A stretch of 64,000 bases of DNA from CBDATA01 sp965215615 (GTDB taxonomy: Bacteria; Acidobacteriota; Vicinamibacteria; Marinacidobacterales; Marinacidobacteraceae): assembly GCA_965215615.1 (NCBI GenBank), contig OZ244068.1:1116001-1180000 (forward strand), given 5' to 3'. Under the pieces are notes generated by a model that saw only the letters and a program-made list of their open reading frames with translations, was not told where the DNA came from and made no database searches. Numbering within the stretch: position 1 is the first letter of the stretch; each line of letters starts with the position of its first letter. The position numbers and the translations under genes were made by a program. Shown here piece after piece: positions 15,677 to 24,678 of the stretch.

Positions 15677-18648
15677 GGTCGGTCTCCTTCGATCTGCTTC
15701 GTGTTCTGGTGAGCGGGTTTGAGGATGAATCCTTCGCCCTCGCCGCCCGGCAGGCGCGCTTCGAGCGGGTCGGAGAGCCGGATGAGGCGCACGGCTCCCG
15801 GTCGTTTTTCGGCGGGCTGGGCCAGGAGCCAGTCCCAGTCGAGTTCCCCGTCTCCCCGGTCCGGGTTCACCGTGAAGTAGCCCACGCCGTGCGAGACCAG
15901 GTTGTCGAAGAAGTGGGTTCCCTGTGACGGCTCGACCACCAGATCCCGGAAGCCGGTCTCGACGATCACCCGCGCTCCGCTGACCTGATCCCAGGAGACC
16001 GGGATCCCGAGATGCCGGTCCCGCGACCCGAGCCGGCCCACCCCGATCAGCAGGTAGCTCTCGCCCTCTCCGGTCAGCCGGGCGTTCAGCCGGGCGATTT
16101 CCCTCGCGGCTTCGAGGCTCTTGCCGCGGTCGAAGGCGGATCGGTCCACGACGACCAGCCGCGAAATCCCCTCCACCCGGCCGCGCCCGAGCACCCGGGG
16201 GCTGCGGCAGAGGATCCGCTCTGGAGAGGGCGGTCCGGCATCCTCCTCCCGCTCTCCGGCCCGGCCGGTTTCGAGCCGCCGCAACTGCACGAAGCCGAAC
16301 TCCCGCCGCCGCCCGCGCGGAACCGAAAGGTTGGCCGCGAACTCCAGCTCCACCGGGGAGCGACACGCCTCCACCCCGAGGTCGAGCAACTCGGTGAGGA
16401 TGGCGGCGAGGGGGAAGTCGTCGGGCTCGCCGAGGAGCGGAGCGAGGGTCACGAGGCGCGCTCCCGGCCGCGAGATGCCTTCGCGCAGCGCATCGTCTTC
16501 CGCCGACCAGGTCGAAGCCAGCCGCCCCAGCACCCCGTCCGCCTCGGCGCGGGCGAGCGGTGTCCGGATCATGCCGAACCCGTCTTCGGAATCGCCTTCC
16601 AGGCTGAGTGCCAGAAAGTCGGTCTGGGAGTGGCTTGCCCGATCCGCGGGGTTCCCGAAGCGGAGCGCCACCTCGGGGCGCTTCGGCGCGAAGGAGACCG
16701 CCGCGCCGCCGTCGGTGACGTGGGCACCGAGCCCGAGCGCCACGGTCGCGATGCCGTCGTCGGCCTCGAGCGGCGCGATCGGGTAGGCGTTCCGCGAACG
16801 GGCGGTTCCGGCGATGTCCGGGTAGAAGCGGTCGCCGTGAGCGAGCCCCACCACCTGCTGGAGGATGACCGCCATCCGTTCCTCTTCGAGCCGGTAGGGG
16901 GTTCCGTCGAGAAAGCGCTTCACCCGCGGAGCGAAGAGCGAGGCATAGACCCGCTTGACCGCCGCGAGCAGCCGCCGAAGCCGCTCGTCCGGGGTTTCCG
17001 CCCGGTTCGGGAGCAGGTAGGTCTCATAGACCCCGCTGAACGGCTGGAAGGGGGAATCTTCGAGCAGGCTCGACGACCTGGCCGCGACCGGGTAGCGGAC
17101 CGCTTCCGCGTACCGTCGGAGATCGTTTTCGGCGTCTTCGGGGAAGCGGCCGGCCTGGAAGCGCCGGTGGATTTCCGCTTCGTCCCCGGCGCTCTCGGCG
17201 AAGTCGAGAAGTTCGTTCTCCTCCATGAACCGCTCGAAAACCCCGGTGGCGAGTACCACCGTCTGGGGAACCGCGATCCGCGTCTTCGGATACCGGTCGG
17301 CGATTCCCGACCGCTCGAGGAGCGAGTTGGTGAAGGCGAGACCGCGCCCCTTGCCGCCGACCGAGCCGCTCCCGATGCGGTGGAAGCCCTCGCCGGGTTC
17401 GAAACGGTCGGCGGGGAAATCGGCCACCACCCGAAGGCCGCGCTCTCGCCGCCGCCTTCGGAGCCTTTGGGCCACGTCGGCCCCGATGTCTTCCTCGGGC
17501 GCGTAGTCGGCGATCCGCACCGCCCGCAGCAGCCGGGCCAGCTCCAGTTCGCCGCGCGCCATCAGCCAGTGGGAGATTTCGTTCTTCCGGGCGTGGTGGA
17601 GCACGGATTCGCGCGGTGCCCGGGCGATCTCGCGCTCGAAGGAATCGAGGTCGGTGGCGCGGGCGACCTCTTCTCCGCCCGGGGCGCGGAAGACGAAGTC
17701 TCCGAAGTGGAAACGTTCCCGGATCAGCCGCCGCACCTGCCGGAGCAGGTTGGCGGACCCCTTGAGCAGGAAGTCCGCTCCCACGCTCTTCGCGAGTGCT
17801 TCGTTTTCGGGCTGCTGCGAGTGGAGGATGACCGGGATGTCCGGGCGGGATTCCCGAACCGCCCGGGCGAAGCGCTCGCCGGCGCACGGATCGAGACGCC
17901 CGCCTCGTGGGAACTCGATGTCCGAGATGATCCCGAGCACCTGGTCGGGGTAGGCGAGGAAGGACTCCCAGGCGGTTTCGTAATCGCTCGCGAGCAGGAT
18001 CTTGGGCCGCGAGCGGATGCGGTGGGTCTTCTCGGTGGGGCTCACGCCCTCCCGGACCAGGCTCTCCACCTGCTCGAAGACCGCCTGGTGGACCTGCGGC
18101 AGGAACGAGGAGTAGTAGCGGATGCTGTCCTCCACCAGCAGGATCGCGGGGACTCCGCTGACGCCGGTGTCGTGGGGCGCGTTGCGGCGATCCTCGACCT
18201 GGTTCACGATGGCGGGGAAGATGCCGGCATCTCCCTGCCAGACGAACGGGGCTTCGAAATCCGCCCCCGGGTAGCGGCGGATCATGTCCTGAACCGAGCG
18301 GCTGTCGTAGCCGAAGGGAGTGACCGGAGTGGTTCGGCCCTGCTCCCGCAACCGGCCGGCAAAGACCCCGATGTCCATGTCTCCGAGATGGGGCGACGCG
18401 ATCACGAGTTCATAGCGGCCGGGATGACGGGCGAGCCGTTCGAGAGCTTCGGCCCCGCTCGTGACCTGGGTGACGCTCGGGGGAAGCTGGGCGCTCAGCG
18501 GCTTCAGGCCCGAAAATACCCGCTCGTTCAACTGGCTGTCCTCGGCGAGGATGAACGCGTCGTACTGGTTCAGCGCGAAAAGGACCTCCTGGACGCGGAA
18601 TCCGAGGAGGTCCGCGAACGCCGGAGAGAGGGCGCCGGGCAGGGACAT
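15673..18648 (-). CDS. Double receiver-like protein fused to PEP/pyruvate-binding (PEP-synthase-like) domain
   Basis: A 991-aa protein. Two response-regulator-like domains come first: residues ~20-135 (AFILAEDSQLNERVF, LVIASPHLGDMDIG) and ~155-320 (AILLVEDSIRYYSSFLP, LGIISDIEFPRGG, VILHSQQPENEALAKSVGAD). A PEP-synthase/pyruvate-phosphate-dikinase ATP-binding domain follows (IGSGSVGGKGRGLAF; RSSSLLEDSPFQPFSGVYET), then a long C-terminal region ending in SQGTHFFDNLVSHGVGYFTV. I see no canonical phosphohistidine swivel motif, so it may sense or phosphorylate rather than run full PEP synthesis. The start at 18648 is chosen over 18699, which adds a charged non-conserved tail. It is coupled to the HigA gene. 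Confidence 0.72.
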   Translation of the reverse strand: MSLPGALSPAFADLLGFRVQEVLFALNQYDAFILAEDSQLNERVFSGLKPLSAQLPPSVTQVTSGAEALERLARHPGRYELVIASPHLGDMDIGVFAGRLREQGRTTPVTPFGYDSRSVQDMIRRYPGADFEAPFVWQGDAGIFPAIVNQVEDRRNAPHDTGVSGVPAILLVEDSIRYYSSFLPQVHQAVFEQVESLVREGVSPTEKTHRIRSRPKILLASDYETAWESFLAYPDQVLGIISDIEFPRGGRLDPCAGERFARAVRESRPDIPVILHSQQPENEALAKSVGADFLLKGSANLLRQVRRLIRERFHFGDFVFRAPGGEEVARATDLDSFEREIARAPRESVLHHARKNEISHWLMARGELELARLLRAVRIADYAPEEDIGADVAQRLRRRRRERGLRVVADFPADRFEPGEGFHRIGSGSVGGKGRGLAFTNSLLERSGIADRYPKTRIAVPQTVVLATGVFERFMEENELLDFAESAGDEAEIHRRFQAGRFPEDAENDLRRYAEAVRYPVAARSSSLLEDSPFQPFSGVYETYLLPNRAETPDERLRRLLAAVKRVYASLFAPRVKRFLDGTPYRLEEERMAVILQQVVGLAHGDRFYPDIAGTARSRNAYPIAPLEADDGIATVALGLGAHVTDGGAAVSFAPKRPEVALRFGNPADRASHSQTDFLALSLEGDSEDGFGMIRTPLARAEADGVLGRLASTWSAEDDALREGISRPGARLVTLAPLLGEPDDFPLAAILTELLDLGVEACRSPVELEFAANLSVPRGRRREFGFVQLRRLETGRAGEREEDAGPPSPERILCRSPRVLGRGRVEGISRLVVVDRSAFDRGKSLEAAREIARLNARLTGEGESYLLIGVGRLGSRDRHLGIPVSWDQVSGARVIVETGFRDLVVEPSQGTHFFDNLVSHGVGYFTVNPDRGDGELDWDWLLAQPAEKRPGAVRLIRLSDPLEARLPGGEGEGFILKPAHQNTKQIEGDRP

Positions 18649-18722
18649 GCGCCGGAGTTTGCCATCCCCCGGCAGTTTCCCCTCTACAATCCCCCGCAAA
18701 TTTACGCCGGGAGGGCGACCCC

Positions 18723-20081
18723 ATGAGCTATATCGAATCCGTCATGAACACGGTTGTCGCCCGGAATCCGGCAGAGCCCGAATTCCACCAGGCCGTCCAC
18801 GAGGTCCTGACCTCGGTCGAGGAGGTCGTCGAGCGTCATCCCGAATACCGCTCGGCCCGCGTTCTCGACCGCATGGTGGAGCCGGAGCGGGTGATCAGCT
18901 TCCGGGTGCCGTGGCTGAACGACCAAGGGAAGGTCGAAGTCAACCGGGGCTTCCGGATCGAGATGAGCAGCGCGATCGGGCCGTACAAGGGCGGCCTCCG
19001 TTTCCATCCCTCGGTCTATGCCGGCATCCTGAAGTTCCTCGCCTTCGAGCAGGTCTTCAAGAACGCGCTCACCACCCTTCCGCTCGGCGGCGGCAAGGGC
19101 GGCTCGGATTTCGATCCCAAGGGCAAGAGCGACACCGAGGTCATGCGGTTCTGTCAGTCGTTCATGTCCGAGCTCCACCGTCATATAGGCGCGGAAACCG
19201 ATGTTCCGGCGGGAGATATCGGTGTCGGCGGGCGGGAGATCGGCTTCCTGTTCGGGCAGTACAAGCGGCTCGCCAACCGGTTCACCGGTGTTCTCACCGG
19301 GAAGGGCTTGAACTGGGGCGGCTCCCGGATCCGGCCGGAAGCAACCGGCTACGGCGCTGTCTATTTCGCCGCCGAGATGCTCTCGACGCGGGACGACGAC
19401 CTCTCCGGCAAGACGGCGCTGGTGTCGGGAAGCGGGAACGTGGCCCAGTTCACCGTCGAGAAGCTCCTCGAGCTGGGAGCGAGGCCGCTCACCCTCTCCG
19501 ATTCGGGCGGCTTCATCCACGACCCCGACGGAATCGACGAGGAGAAGCTCGCCTGGGTGATGGAGCTCAAGAACGCGCGACGCGGGCGCATCCACGAGTA
19601 CGTCTCGAAGTTCCCGCGGGCGCAGTTCAGCCCCGCCGATCCCACGACACCGGACAACCCGATGTGGGCGATCCCGGCCGAGGCCGCCTTCCCGAGCGCG
19701 ACCGAGAACGAGATCTCCGGCGGCGACGCGAAGAACCTGCTGCAAAACGGCTGCTTCGTCATCTCCGAGGGCGCGAACATGCCGTCGGTCCCCGACGCGG
19801 TCAAGCAGTTCACCGAAGCCGGCATCCTCTACGGCCCCGGCAAGGCGGCGAACGCTGGCGGGGTCGCGGTCTCCGGCCTCGAAATGGCGCAGAACGCGAC
19901 GGTCATCCAGTGGACCCGCGAGGTGGTGGACCACCGGCTCCGGGACATCATGGTGGAGATCCACCTGGCCTGCATCGAGGCCGCCGAGCGCTTCGGCTCT
20001 CCGGGGAACTACGTCGTCGGTGCCAACATCGCCGGCTTCCTCAAGGTCGCCGATTCGATGATGGACCAAGGCGTGGTCTAG
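18723..20081 (+). CDS. gdhA: Glutamate dehydrogenase (NADP-type)
   Basis: A 452-aa enzyme that converts 2-oxoglutarate and ammonia to glutamate. The substrate pocket is complete: IGPYKGGLRFHPSV, then LPLGGGKGGSDFDPKGK with the catalytic lysine, DVPAGDIGVGGREIGF, and RPEATGYG. The Rossmann domain carries VSGSGNVAQF. Length and motifs match the hexameric small-subunit class I enzymes, usually NADPH-linked; coenzyme preference is inferred from the family. GGGAGG lies about 10 bases before the ATG, and a TACAAT -10-like box is at 18685-18690. The gene is divergent from the receiver/PEP protein and overlaps the next gene tail-to-tail by 4 bp. Confidence 0.96.
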   Translation: MSYIESVMNTVVARNPAEPEFHQAVHEVLTSVEEVVERHPEYRSARVLDRMVEPERVISFRVPWLNDQGKVEVNRGFRIEMSSAIGPYKGGLRFHPSVYAGILKFLAFEQVFKNALTTLPLGGGKGGSDFDPKGKSDTEVMRFCQSFMSELHRHIGAETDVPAGDIGVGGREIGFLFGQYKRLANRFTGVLTGKGLNWGGSRIRPEATGYGAVYFAAEMLSTRDDDLSGKTALVSGSGNVAQFTVEKLLELGARPLTLSDSGGFIHDPDGIDEEKLAWVMELKNARRGRIHEYVSKFPRAQFSPADPTTPDNPMWAIPAEAAFPSATENEISGGDAKNLLQNGCFVISEGANMPSVPDAVKQFTEAGILYGPGKAANAGGVAVSGLEMAQNATVIQWTREVVDHRLRDIMVEIHLACIEAAERFGSPGNYVVGANIAGFLKVADSMMDQGVV

Positions 20082-20680
20082 CCGGTCTCGTCCACGAGCG
20101 AAACGATCTCCACGACGAACCACTCCGCGCTCCCGAGGCCGCGGGATGCGAGCGTGACCCCGACGCGTGCGTTCGGGGTCAGCTTCCCGGCCATCTTCCG
20201 GTGCGCGATGGCCGTGTAGATCACCTGCGGCGATTGCCCCTGATCGCGGAGCGTCACCTGAAGGTAGTTCTTCGAAGCGGAGCTCACCTTCATCGCGGCG
20301 AGTTCCATCGCGTTCGCGCTGTCGAGTGCGGCGAGGCGTCTGGTGCCTGCCTGTGGCGAGCCCTCTACCGTCCCGATGAAGACCCTCTCTGCACCACGAT
20401 GCTGGTCAGCGGAGCACGGAACCCACTGTTCGCGGCCCGGTTGGATGGCCTCGAACTCCGCTTTTTCTCGCCGCAACCTCCACTCGTCGTCGGTGAGGAA
20501 GAGGCTCGCTTCCGTGGGCTGGGAGTCACAGTCGTGGATCGGCCAGCTGCCTCCGAGGGCATCGAACAGGACTGCGCTGCCGCAGGAGCAGCCGTGGACG
20601 TAGATCGCCCGCTGGCAGGTCCAACATTTCGTGGGGTAGGTCCAGGACTGGCAGGAGGGGCCGTGGTTGGGATTCGGCAT
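20078..20680 (-). CDS. Zinc-ribbon protein of unknown function
   Basis: A 200-aa soluble protein. The first 50 residues hold a cysteine-rich module (CQSWTYPTKCWTCQ, VHGCSCGSAVLFDALGG, SWPIHDC). This matches a widespread small domain with two CxxC-like pairs and the phrase FDxLGxPWPxHxC; it most likely binds zinc. The remainder looks like a beta-rich domain (VFIGTVEGSP, NYLQVTLRDQG, VGVTLASRG) without a recognised motif. The ATG at 20680 places the cysteine module at the N-terminus. Function unknown; no operon partner is evident, since the next same-strand gene ends 33 bp upstream. Confidence 0.65.
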   Translation of the reverse strand: MPNPNHGPSCQSWTYPTKCWTCQRAIYVHGCSCGSAVLFDALGGSWPIHDCDSQPTEASLFLTDDEWRLRREKAEFEAIQPGREQWVPCSADQHRGAERVFIGTVEGSPQAGTRRLAALDSANAMELAAMKVSSASKNYLQVTLRDQGQSPQVIYTAIAHRKMAGKLTPNARVGVTLASRGLGSAEWFVVEIVSLVDETG

Positions 20681-20713
20681 CGGCTTTCCCCGAAACCGTA
20701 GCCTCAGCACATG

Positions 20714-21472
20714 TCAGATTTTGTCGTCTGGAGGTTTTTCGTCTGGAGGTTTTTCGTCTGGGGATTTTTCGTCTGGGGATTTTTCGTCTGGGGATTTCTC
20801 GTCCGGGGCCTTGCCGTCTGACTTCGGGGCGACGGCTTCCTTCCAGTCGGGGACGACTACCCCGAGCGAGATGATCATCTGGAGCGCCTGCTCGCGGGAC
20901 ATGTCCAGCTCGATGACCTCGTCGCGGGGGGTGGTGATGACCACTCCGGAGGTGGGGTTCGGGGTCGTCGGGACGAAGAGCGCGATGACCTCGCGGTCGC
21001 CTGCGCCTTCCGGGTCGGCCATCTGACGGCGGACCCGGTGCTGGACTTCGCCGAGGTTGCCGGACATGCGGAAGGCGATCGAGTAGAGGCCGCGCCGCGG
21101 GTATTCGACGAGCACCACGCTGCCGAGCGCGTTGCCGGGGGCGAGCAGCGCGTCGAGCAGGCTGCGGGCACCCGAATAGACCCAGCGGACGCCGGGGATG
21201 CCCCGGAGTGGGCGATCCACCAGCACCTGGAAGAGGTACCGGGCGACCCCGAGGTGGGAGAACATCCACCCGGAGGCCCAAAGCGCCGCGATCACCGCGA
21301 GGAGCGCGAGCCCCCGCGCCTGCCAGGTGAACGAGGGGAAGAGCCACGACGAAAAGATGCCGTAGAGGATGCGGAGGGCCAGCACCACCGCGCCGAGGGG
21401 AATCCAGATCAGCAGCCCGCGCAGCAGGTAGCGCCGGAAGGCCCCGCCAAGGGTTCGTTTCTCGTCGGACAC
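20714..21472 (-). CDS. DUF502-family membrane protein with C-terminal PDEKS repeats
   Basis: A 252-aa protein. Two transmembrane helices near the N-terminus (LLIWIPLGAVVLALRILYG; ALLAVIAALWASGWMF) are followed by the DUF502 core (RPLRGIPGVRWVYSGARSLL; VVLVEYPRRGLYSIAF; ALFVPTTPNPTSGVVIT). This family is widespread and uncharacterised in bacteria and also occurs in plant COV proteins. The last ~35 residues are an unusual hydrophilic tail of PDEKS/PDEKP units encoded by tandem repeats. The tail length could vary between strains. Role unknown; the core domain is intact. Confidence 0.85.
   Translation of the reverse strand: MSDEKRTLGGAFRRYLLRGLLIWIPLGAVVLALRILYGIFSSWLFPSFTWQARGLALLAVIAALWASGWMFSHLGVARYLFQVLVDRPLRGIPGVRWVYSGARSLLDALLAPGNALGSVVLVEYPRRGLYSIAFRMSGNLGEVQHRVRRQMADPEGAGDREVIALFVPTTPNPTSGVVITTPRDEVIELDMSREQALQMIISLGVVVPDWKEAVAPKSDGKAPDEKSPDEKSPDEKSPDEKPPDEKPPDDKI
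20723..20806 (-). repeat. 15-bp coding tandem repeat (PDEK-S/P) at a gene 3' end
   Basis: Consecutive 15-bp units (consensus on the plus strand gtctggggatttttc, variants with gtctggaggtttttc) encode about six PDEKS/PDEKP pentapeptides at the C-terminus of the DUF502 protein. Near-identity of adjacent units points to recent slippage expansion. Confidence 0.85.
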
Positions 21473-21521
21473 GGCGCGGAGTCTATGGGGAGATCGGGAG
21501 GTCGCGGCCTACCATTCGCGA

Positions 21522-22595
21522 ATGGACATTCAGGTGGTCTCTTTGCCCGGCGACGGAGTCGGGCCGGAAGTGACCCGCGAGGCAGAGCGGGTTCTCGAAT
21601 TCGTGGCCGGGAAGTTCGGCCACTCGCTCGAAATGACGAGGTTCCCCTTCGCCGGGGAGGCTTGGGATCTCGAGGGAACCGGGTTCCCGGAGGCCACCCG
21701 CGAGGCGTGCGCCGGGGCGCAGGCGGTCTTCCTCGGCGCGGTCGGAGACCCGCGGCACGACCGGCTTCCCCAGGCCGAACGGCCGGAGCGGGCGCTGCTC
21801 ACGCTGCGGCAGATGCTCGGGGTCTATGCCAACCTGAGGCCGGTCCGGGTGGAGCGGGTGCTCGGCCATTCGCCGTTTCGGCCGGAAGCCATCGAGGGCA
21901 CCGACCTGCTCATCGTCCGGGAACTGACGGGTGGCATCTACTACGGGACGCCGCGGGGGGTGAATGGATCGGGCGCGGAGCGGATCGGAGTGAACACGCT
22001 CCGCTACGAGGTGCGGGAGATCGAGCGGATCGCCCGGGTCGCCTTCCGGGCGGCAGAGCTCCGCAAGCATCGGGTGGTCTCGGTGGACAAGGCCAACGTG
22101 CTCGAATCCTCGTCGCTCTGGCGGGAGACGGTGACCCGGGTGGCGGCGGAGTTTCCCGATGTGGAGCTCGGGCACATGTATGTGGACCGGGCGGCGATGG
22201 AGATCGTCCGCGATCCACGCCCGTTCGACGTGATCCTCACCGGAAACATGTTCGGGGACATCCTGAGCGACGAAGCCTCGGTGCTCGCCGGATCGCTCGG
22301 CCTGCTGCCCTCCGCGAGCACCGGCGACGGGGCCGGACTCTTCGAGCCGGTCCACGGCTCGGCCCCGGACATCGCCGGCAAGGGGATCGCGAACCCCCTG
22401 GCCGCGATCCTGAGTGGGGCCATGATGCTGGAGCTGGGATTCGGGCTGACCCGCGAGGCGGTGGCGATCCGCGAGGCGGTTTCCGCCTGTCTTCGCGGAG
22501 AAACGCTCACCCGGGATCTGGGAGGAACGGCGGGTTCGGCGGAAGTGACCGACGTGGTGCTCGCGAACCTGGAAGGGGTCGGTGGCGGAACGTGA
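21522..22595 (+). CDS. leuB: 3-isopropylmalate dehydrogenase
   Basis: A 357-aa enzyme of leucine biosynthesis that oxidatively decarboxylates 3-isopropylmalate with NAD. Family landmarks: LPGDGVGPEV at the N-terminus, RPVRV, VRELTGGIYYG, the catalytic DKANVLESSSLWRE, and the metal/NAD region TGNMFGDILSDEASVLAGSLG then EPVHGSAPDIAGKGIANP. IYYG and the E-S-S-LWRE combination favour LeuB over isocitrate or tartrate dehydrogenase. No other leu genes lie in the window, so the leucine pathway must be completed elsewhere. The start is the ATG at 21522, divergent from the DUF502 gene. Confidence 0.95.
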   Translation: MDIQVVSLPGDGVGPEVTREAERVLEFVAGKFGHSLEMTRFPFAGEAWDLEGTGFPEATREACAGAQAVFLGAVGDPRHDRLPQAERPERALLTLRQMLGVYANLRPVRVERVLGHSPFRPEAIEGTDLLIVRELTGGIYYGTPRGVNGSGAERIGVNTLRYEVREIERIARVAFRAAELRKHRVVSVDKANVLESSSLWRETVTRVAAEFPDVELGHMYVDRAAMEIVRDPRPFDVILTGNMFGDILSDEASVLAGSLGLLPSASTGDGAGLFEPVHGSAPDIAGKGIANPLAAILSGAMMLELGFGLTREAVAIREAVSACLRGETLTRDLGGTAGSAEVTDVVLANLEGVGGGT

Positions 22596-22654
22596 TTCTC
22601 GGAGCCAGACGCTTCGGAAGCTCCCGGCGGTCCGTCTGAAGGGAACGTTCTGAG

Positions 22655-23098
22655 CTATTCCCTCGCGCGGGCGCGGGCGGCGAGAAAGGCCGGGTGCTCC
22701 ACGTGGAGCAGGGTGGCCACCTTGCGGATCAGGTGCTCCTCCTCGCCGGCGAGGAAGGCATCGGCGAACGCCACCCGGAACAGGAGCTCGATGACGGTGG
22801 CCTTCTGGTCGGCGGTGAAGGCGCGGTCGAGCAGGCGGGTGAGTTCGTAGAGCGAGACCGCCTCCCCGGTTCGTCGTTCCGCTGCTTCCAGGAGGCTCGC
22901 GAGCTCTTCGGGTGCGAGGCCGAAAGCGGTTCCGAGGGCTCGCTGGATGGCGGCCGATTCGGTTTCTTCCACCCGATCGTCGGCCCCTGAAACTTCGATC
23001 AACAGGGCGGCGGTCGCGATCTGGATATCCCGGGGCCCCGGCTGGGGAAGGGGTTCCGGGGCCTCGCGGCGGGAGGTGATGCGCTCAAGCCAGTTCAT
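22655..23098 (-). CDS. TerB-like helical protein
   Basis: A 147-aa soluble all-helical protein of the TerB/tellurite-resistance family. Visible landmarks are AALLIEVSGADDRVEETE (acidic metal-binding loop), LLDRAFTADQKATVIELLFR and ADAFLAGEEEHLIRKVATLL (second acidic loop). TerB folds often act in membrane-associated stress responses. The ATG at 23098 overlaps the stop of the anti-sigma/bactofilin gene by four bases, making this the third gene of the ECF sigma operon. Tellurite resistance itself is not implied. Confidence 0.85.
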   Translation of the reverse strand: MNWLERITSRREAPEPLPQPGPRDIQIATAALLIEVSGADDRVEETESAAIQRALGTAFGLAPEELASLLEAAERRTGEAVSLYELTRLLDRAFTADQKATVIELLFRVAFADAFLAGEEEHLIRKVATLLHVEHPAFLAARARARE

Positions 23099-24678
23099 GG
23101 TCCGGCCGCGAACTCTACCCGGGAGGCCTCGCGGGCCCGATACGCCCAGACCGCGCACGCGCCGAGGCCGAGCAGCGCGGTCAGGATTCCGATGACCGTG
23201 CCGAGAACCGGAACCTCGACCGCGACGGCGAGGATCAGAAGCCCGAGCGCGATCCGCCAGAACCGGTCGAGCCGGGAGGTGCCCGGCCCGAGCAGCAGCT
23301 CGCCGACCATGAGCCCGATGACGATGCGCGCGGCGTAAAGGACGAAAGCCCAGACGAGGAACGCGGTGATCCCGAGGGGGATGCCGATGACGGTCAGCAG
23401 GACCAGCGCCGAGAGGATCGGAACCGCGACCGCAAGCACCGCTCCCGCGAGGATCGGCAGCACCGGACGCCGTGCGGTCGCGGCGATCCGGTCGAGCGGC
23501 CCGCCGACGACCAGAAGCAGCACGAGCCCGAGAACGGCCCCCATGCCCCAGCGGATCACGACCCGCTGTGCGGCATCCCCCACGCCTTCGGCTTCCTCTT
23601 CTTCCGGGGCGGGCGGCTCCCATTGAACGCGGAAGTTCCCGGCCGGTTGCTCTGGTTCTTCGACACCGGTGTGGACGACCGGCCCCGTGGCCCGCGCGCC
23701 GGGGCCGAATACGACACTCTCGCCGCTCGTATGCACCTCGCCGCCCACCTCCGCATCGAGATAGGTGTTCCCGCCGCCGGCCCGGAGGCTTCCGCCCACC
23801 GGGCCTTCGATCCGCACTTCCGAGCCGAAAAGGGAAGCGGCGCGGCCGATGGTCGCGTCAGGGCGCACCTGGATGCGCTCGGCGCCTGCCAGCAGCGACC
23901 GGCCGACATCTCCCGAAACGAAGACCCGCTGCGCTCCGACACGGACCCCCAGATCCACCGTTCCCGAAATATCCACCACCTCGGCGACCCCCATCAGATC
24001 TCCCGCCACGCGGCCGGTGAGGTCGAGGCTCTGGGCCAGGAAGATGACATCTCCCTCGACCGCGCCGGCGATCACGGCTTCGTCGCAGAACATCACGACA
24101 TCGTCCGCGATGGTTTCTTCGGCCCCGATCCGGCACTCCGAGTCGCGGAGAACCCGGAGGGCCTCCGCCGGGGCGGCCGTCTGGAGGAATGCTGCGACCG
24201 CGATGGCCGGCACGAGCGCGTTCCGGGGCCGGCGAAGGACCGAGGAGAGGGCTGCGATTCCGAAGAGGGTCAACACGACGATGCCTCCGTAGGTGATGGT
24301 GTTCCAGAGCGAGCCGGGATCCAGCAGCGAGACGAGAAAACGCCCTGCCCAGGACACGAGCGGGATCGGATCCGAGAGTGGTGCCGCGTCCACGAGGTCG
24401 CGGGTGGAGAAGAACGCCCGGCGGATCGCCAAAAGGCCGACCGAGAGCGCGAGTCCGGCGGCCACCACCCAGCCGAACTCCCGGCGAAGCGGGTCTTCGG
24501 GGACGGTGGCCGGCGAGAGTTCCTCGCGAAGGACCAGGGTTTCGCTCGCGAGCCCGGCCGCGAGCGCCCCGCACGAGGAACAGGAGCGGATATGTCCCCG
24601 GACCCGTTTCGCGTCCGCCGCTTCGAGTTCGCCGTCGGCGAGCGCGAGGAGCTCGCGTTCGGTGGCGCAGGCGGTCAT
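23095..24678 (-). CDS. Anti-sigma factor fused to a bactofilin-like, multi-TM membrane domain
   Basis: A 527-aa protein. Residues 1-40 hold a zf-HC2 anti-sigma zinc site (C4, H29, C33, C36 in HIRSCSSCGALA). Two TM helices follow. A repetitive beta-helix-like section (~190-335: AVEGDVIFLAQSL, GTVDLGVRVG, GDVGRSLLAGAE, GPVGGSLRAGGG) resembles polymer-forming bactofilin or cytoskeletal repeats. Several C-terminal TM helices (VVIRWGMGAVLGLVLLLVVG onward) end the protein. It overlaps the sigma gene by ATGA and should hold that sigma factor at the membrane. Coupling of an anti-sigma domain to a bactofilin-like scaffold suggests sensing of envelope state. Confidence 0.8.
   Translation of the reverse strand: MTACATERELLALADGELEAADAKRVRGHIRSCSSCGALAAGLASETLVLREELSPATVPEDPLRREFGWVVAAGLALSVGLLAIRRAFFSTRDLVDAAPLSDPIPLVSWAGRFLVSLLDPGSLWNTITYGGIVVLTLFGIAALSSVLRRPRNALVPAIAVAAFLQTAAPAEALRVLRDSECRIGAEETIADDVVMFCDEAVIAGAVEGDVIFLAQSLDLTGRVAGDLMGVAEVVDISGTVDLGVRVGAQRVFVSGDVGRSLLAGAERIQVRPDATIGRAASLFGSEVRIEGPVGGSLRAGGGNTYLDAEVGGEVHTSGESVVFGPGARATGPVVHTGVEEPEQPAGNFRVQWEPPAPEEEEAEGVGDAAQRVVIRWGMGAVLGLVLLLVVGGPLDRIAATARRPVLPILAGAVLAVAVPILSALVLLTVIGIPLGITAFLVWAFVLYAARIVIGLMVGELLLGPGTSRLDRFWRIALGLLILAVAVEVPVLGTVIGILTALLGLGACAVWAYRAREASRVEFAAGP

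Noticed and set aside
15401..16366. An extended 321-codon HigA protein
   Set aside because: The upstream part is a frame shadow of the large gene; the doubled ATG at 15676 with a GGAG site gives the normal HigA length.
16012..18726. A 904-codon plus-strand open frame opposite the receiver/PEP-binding gene
   Set aside because: Low-complexity translation, no recognisable motif, and full overlap with a gene that has clear domains.
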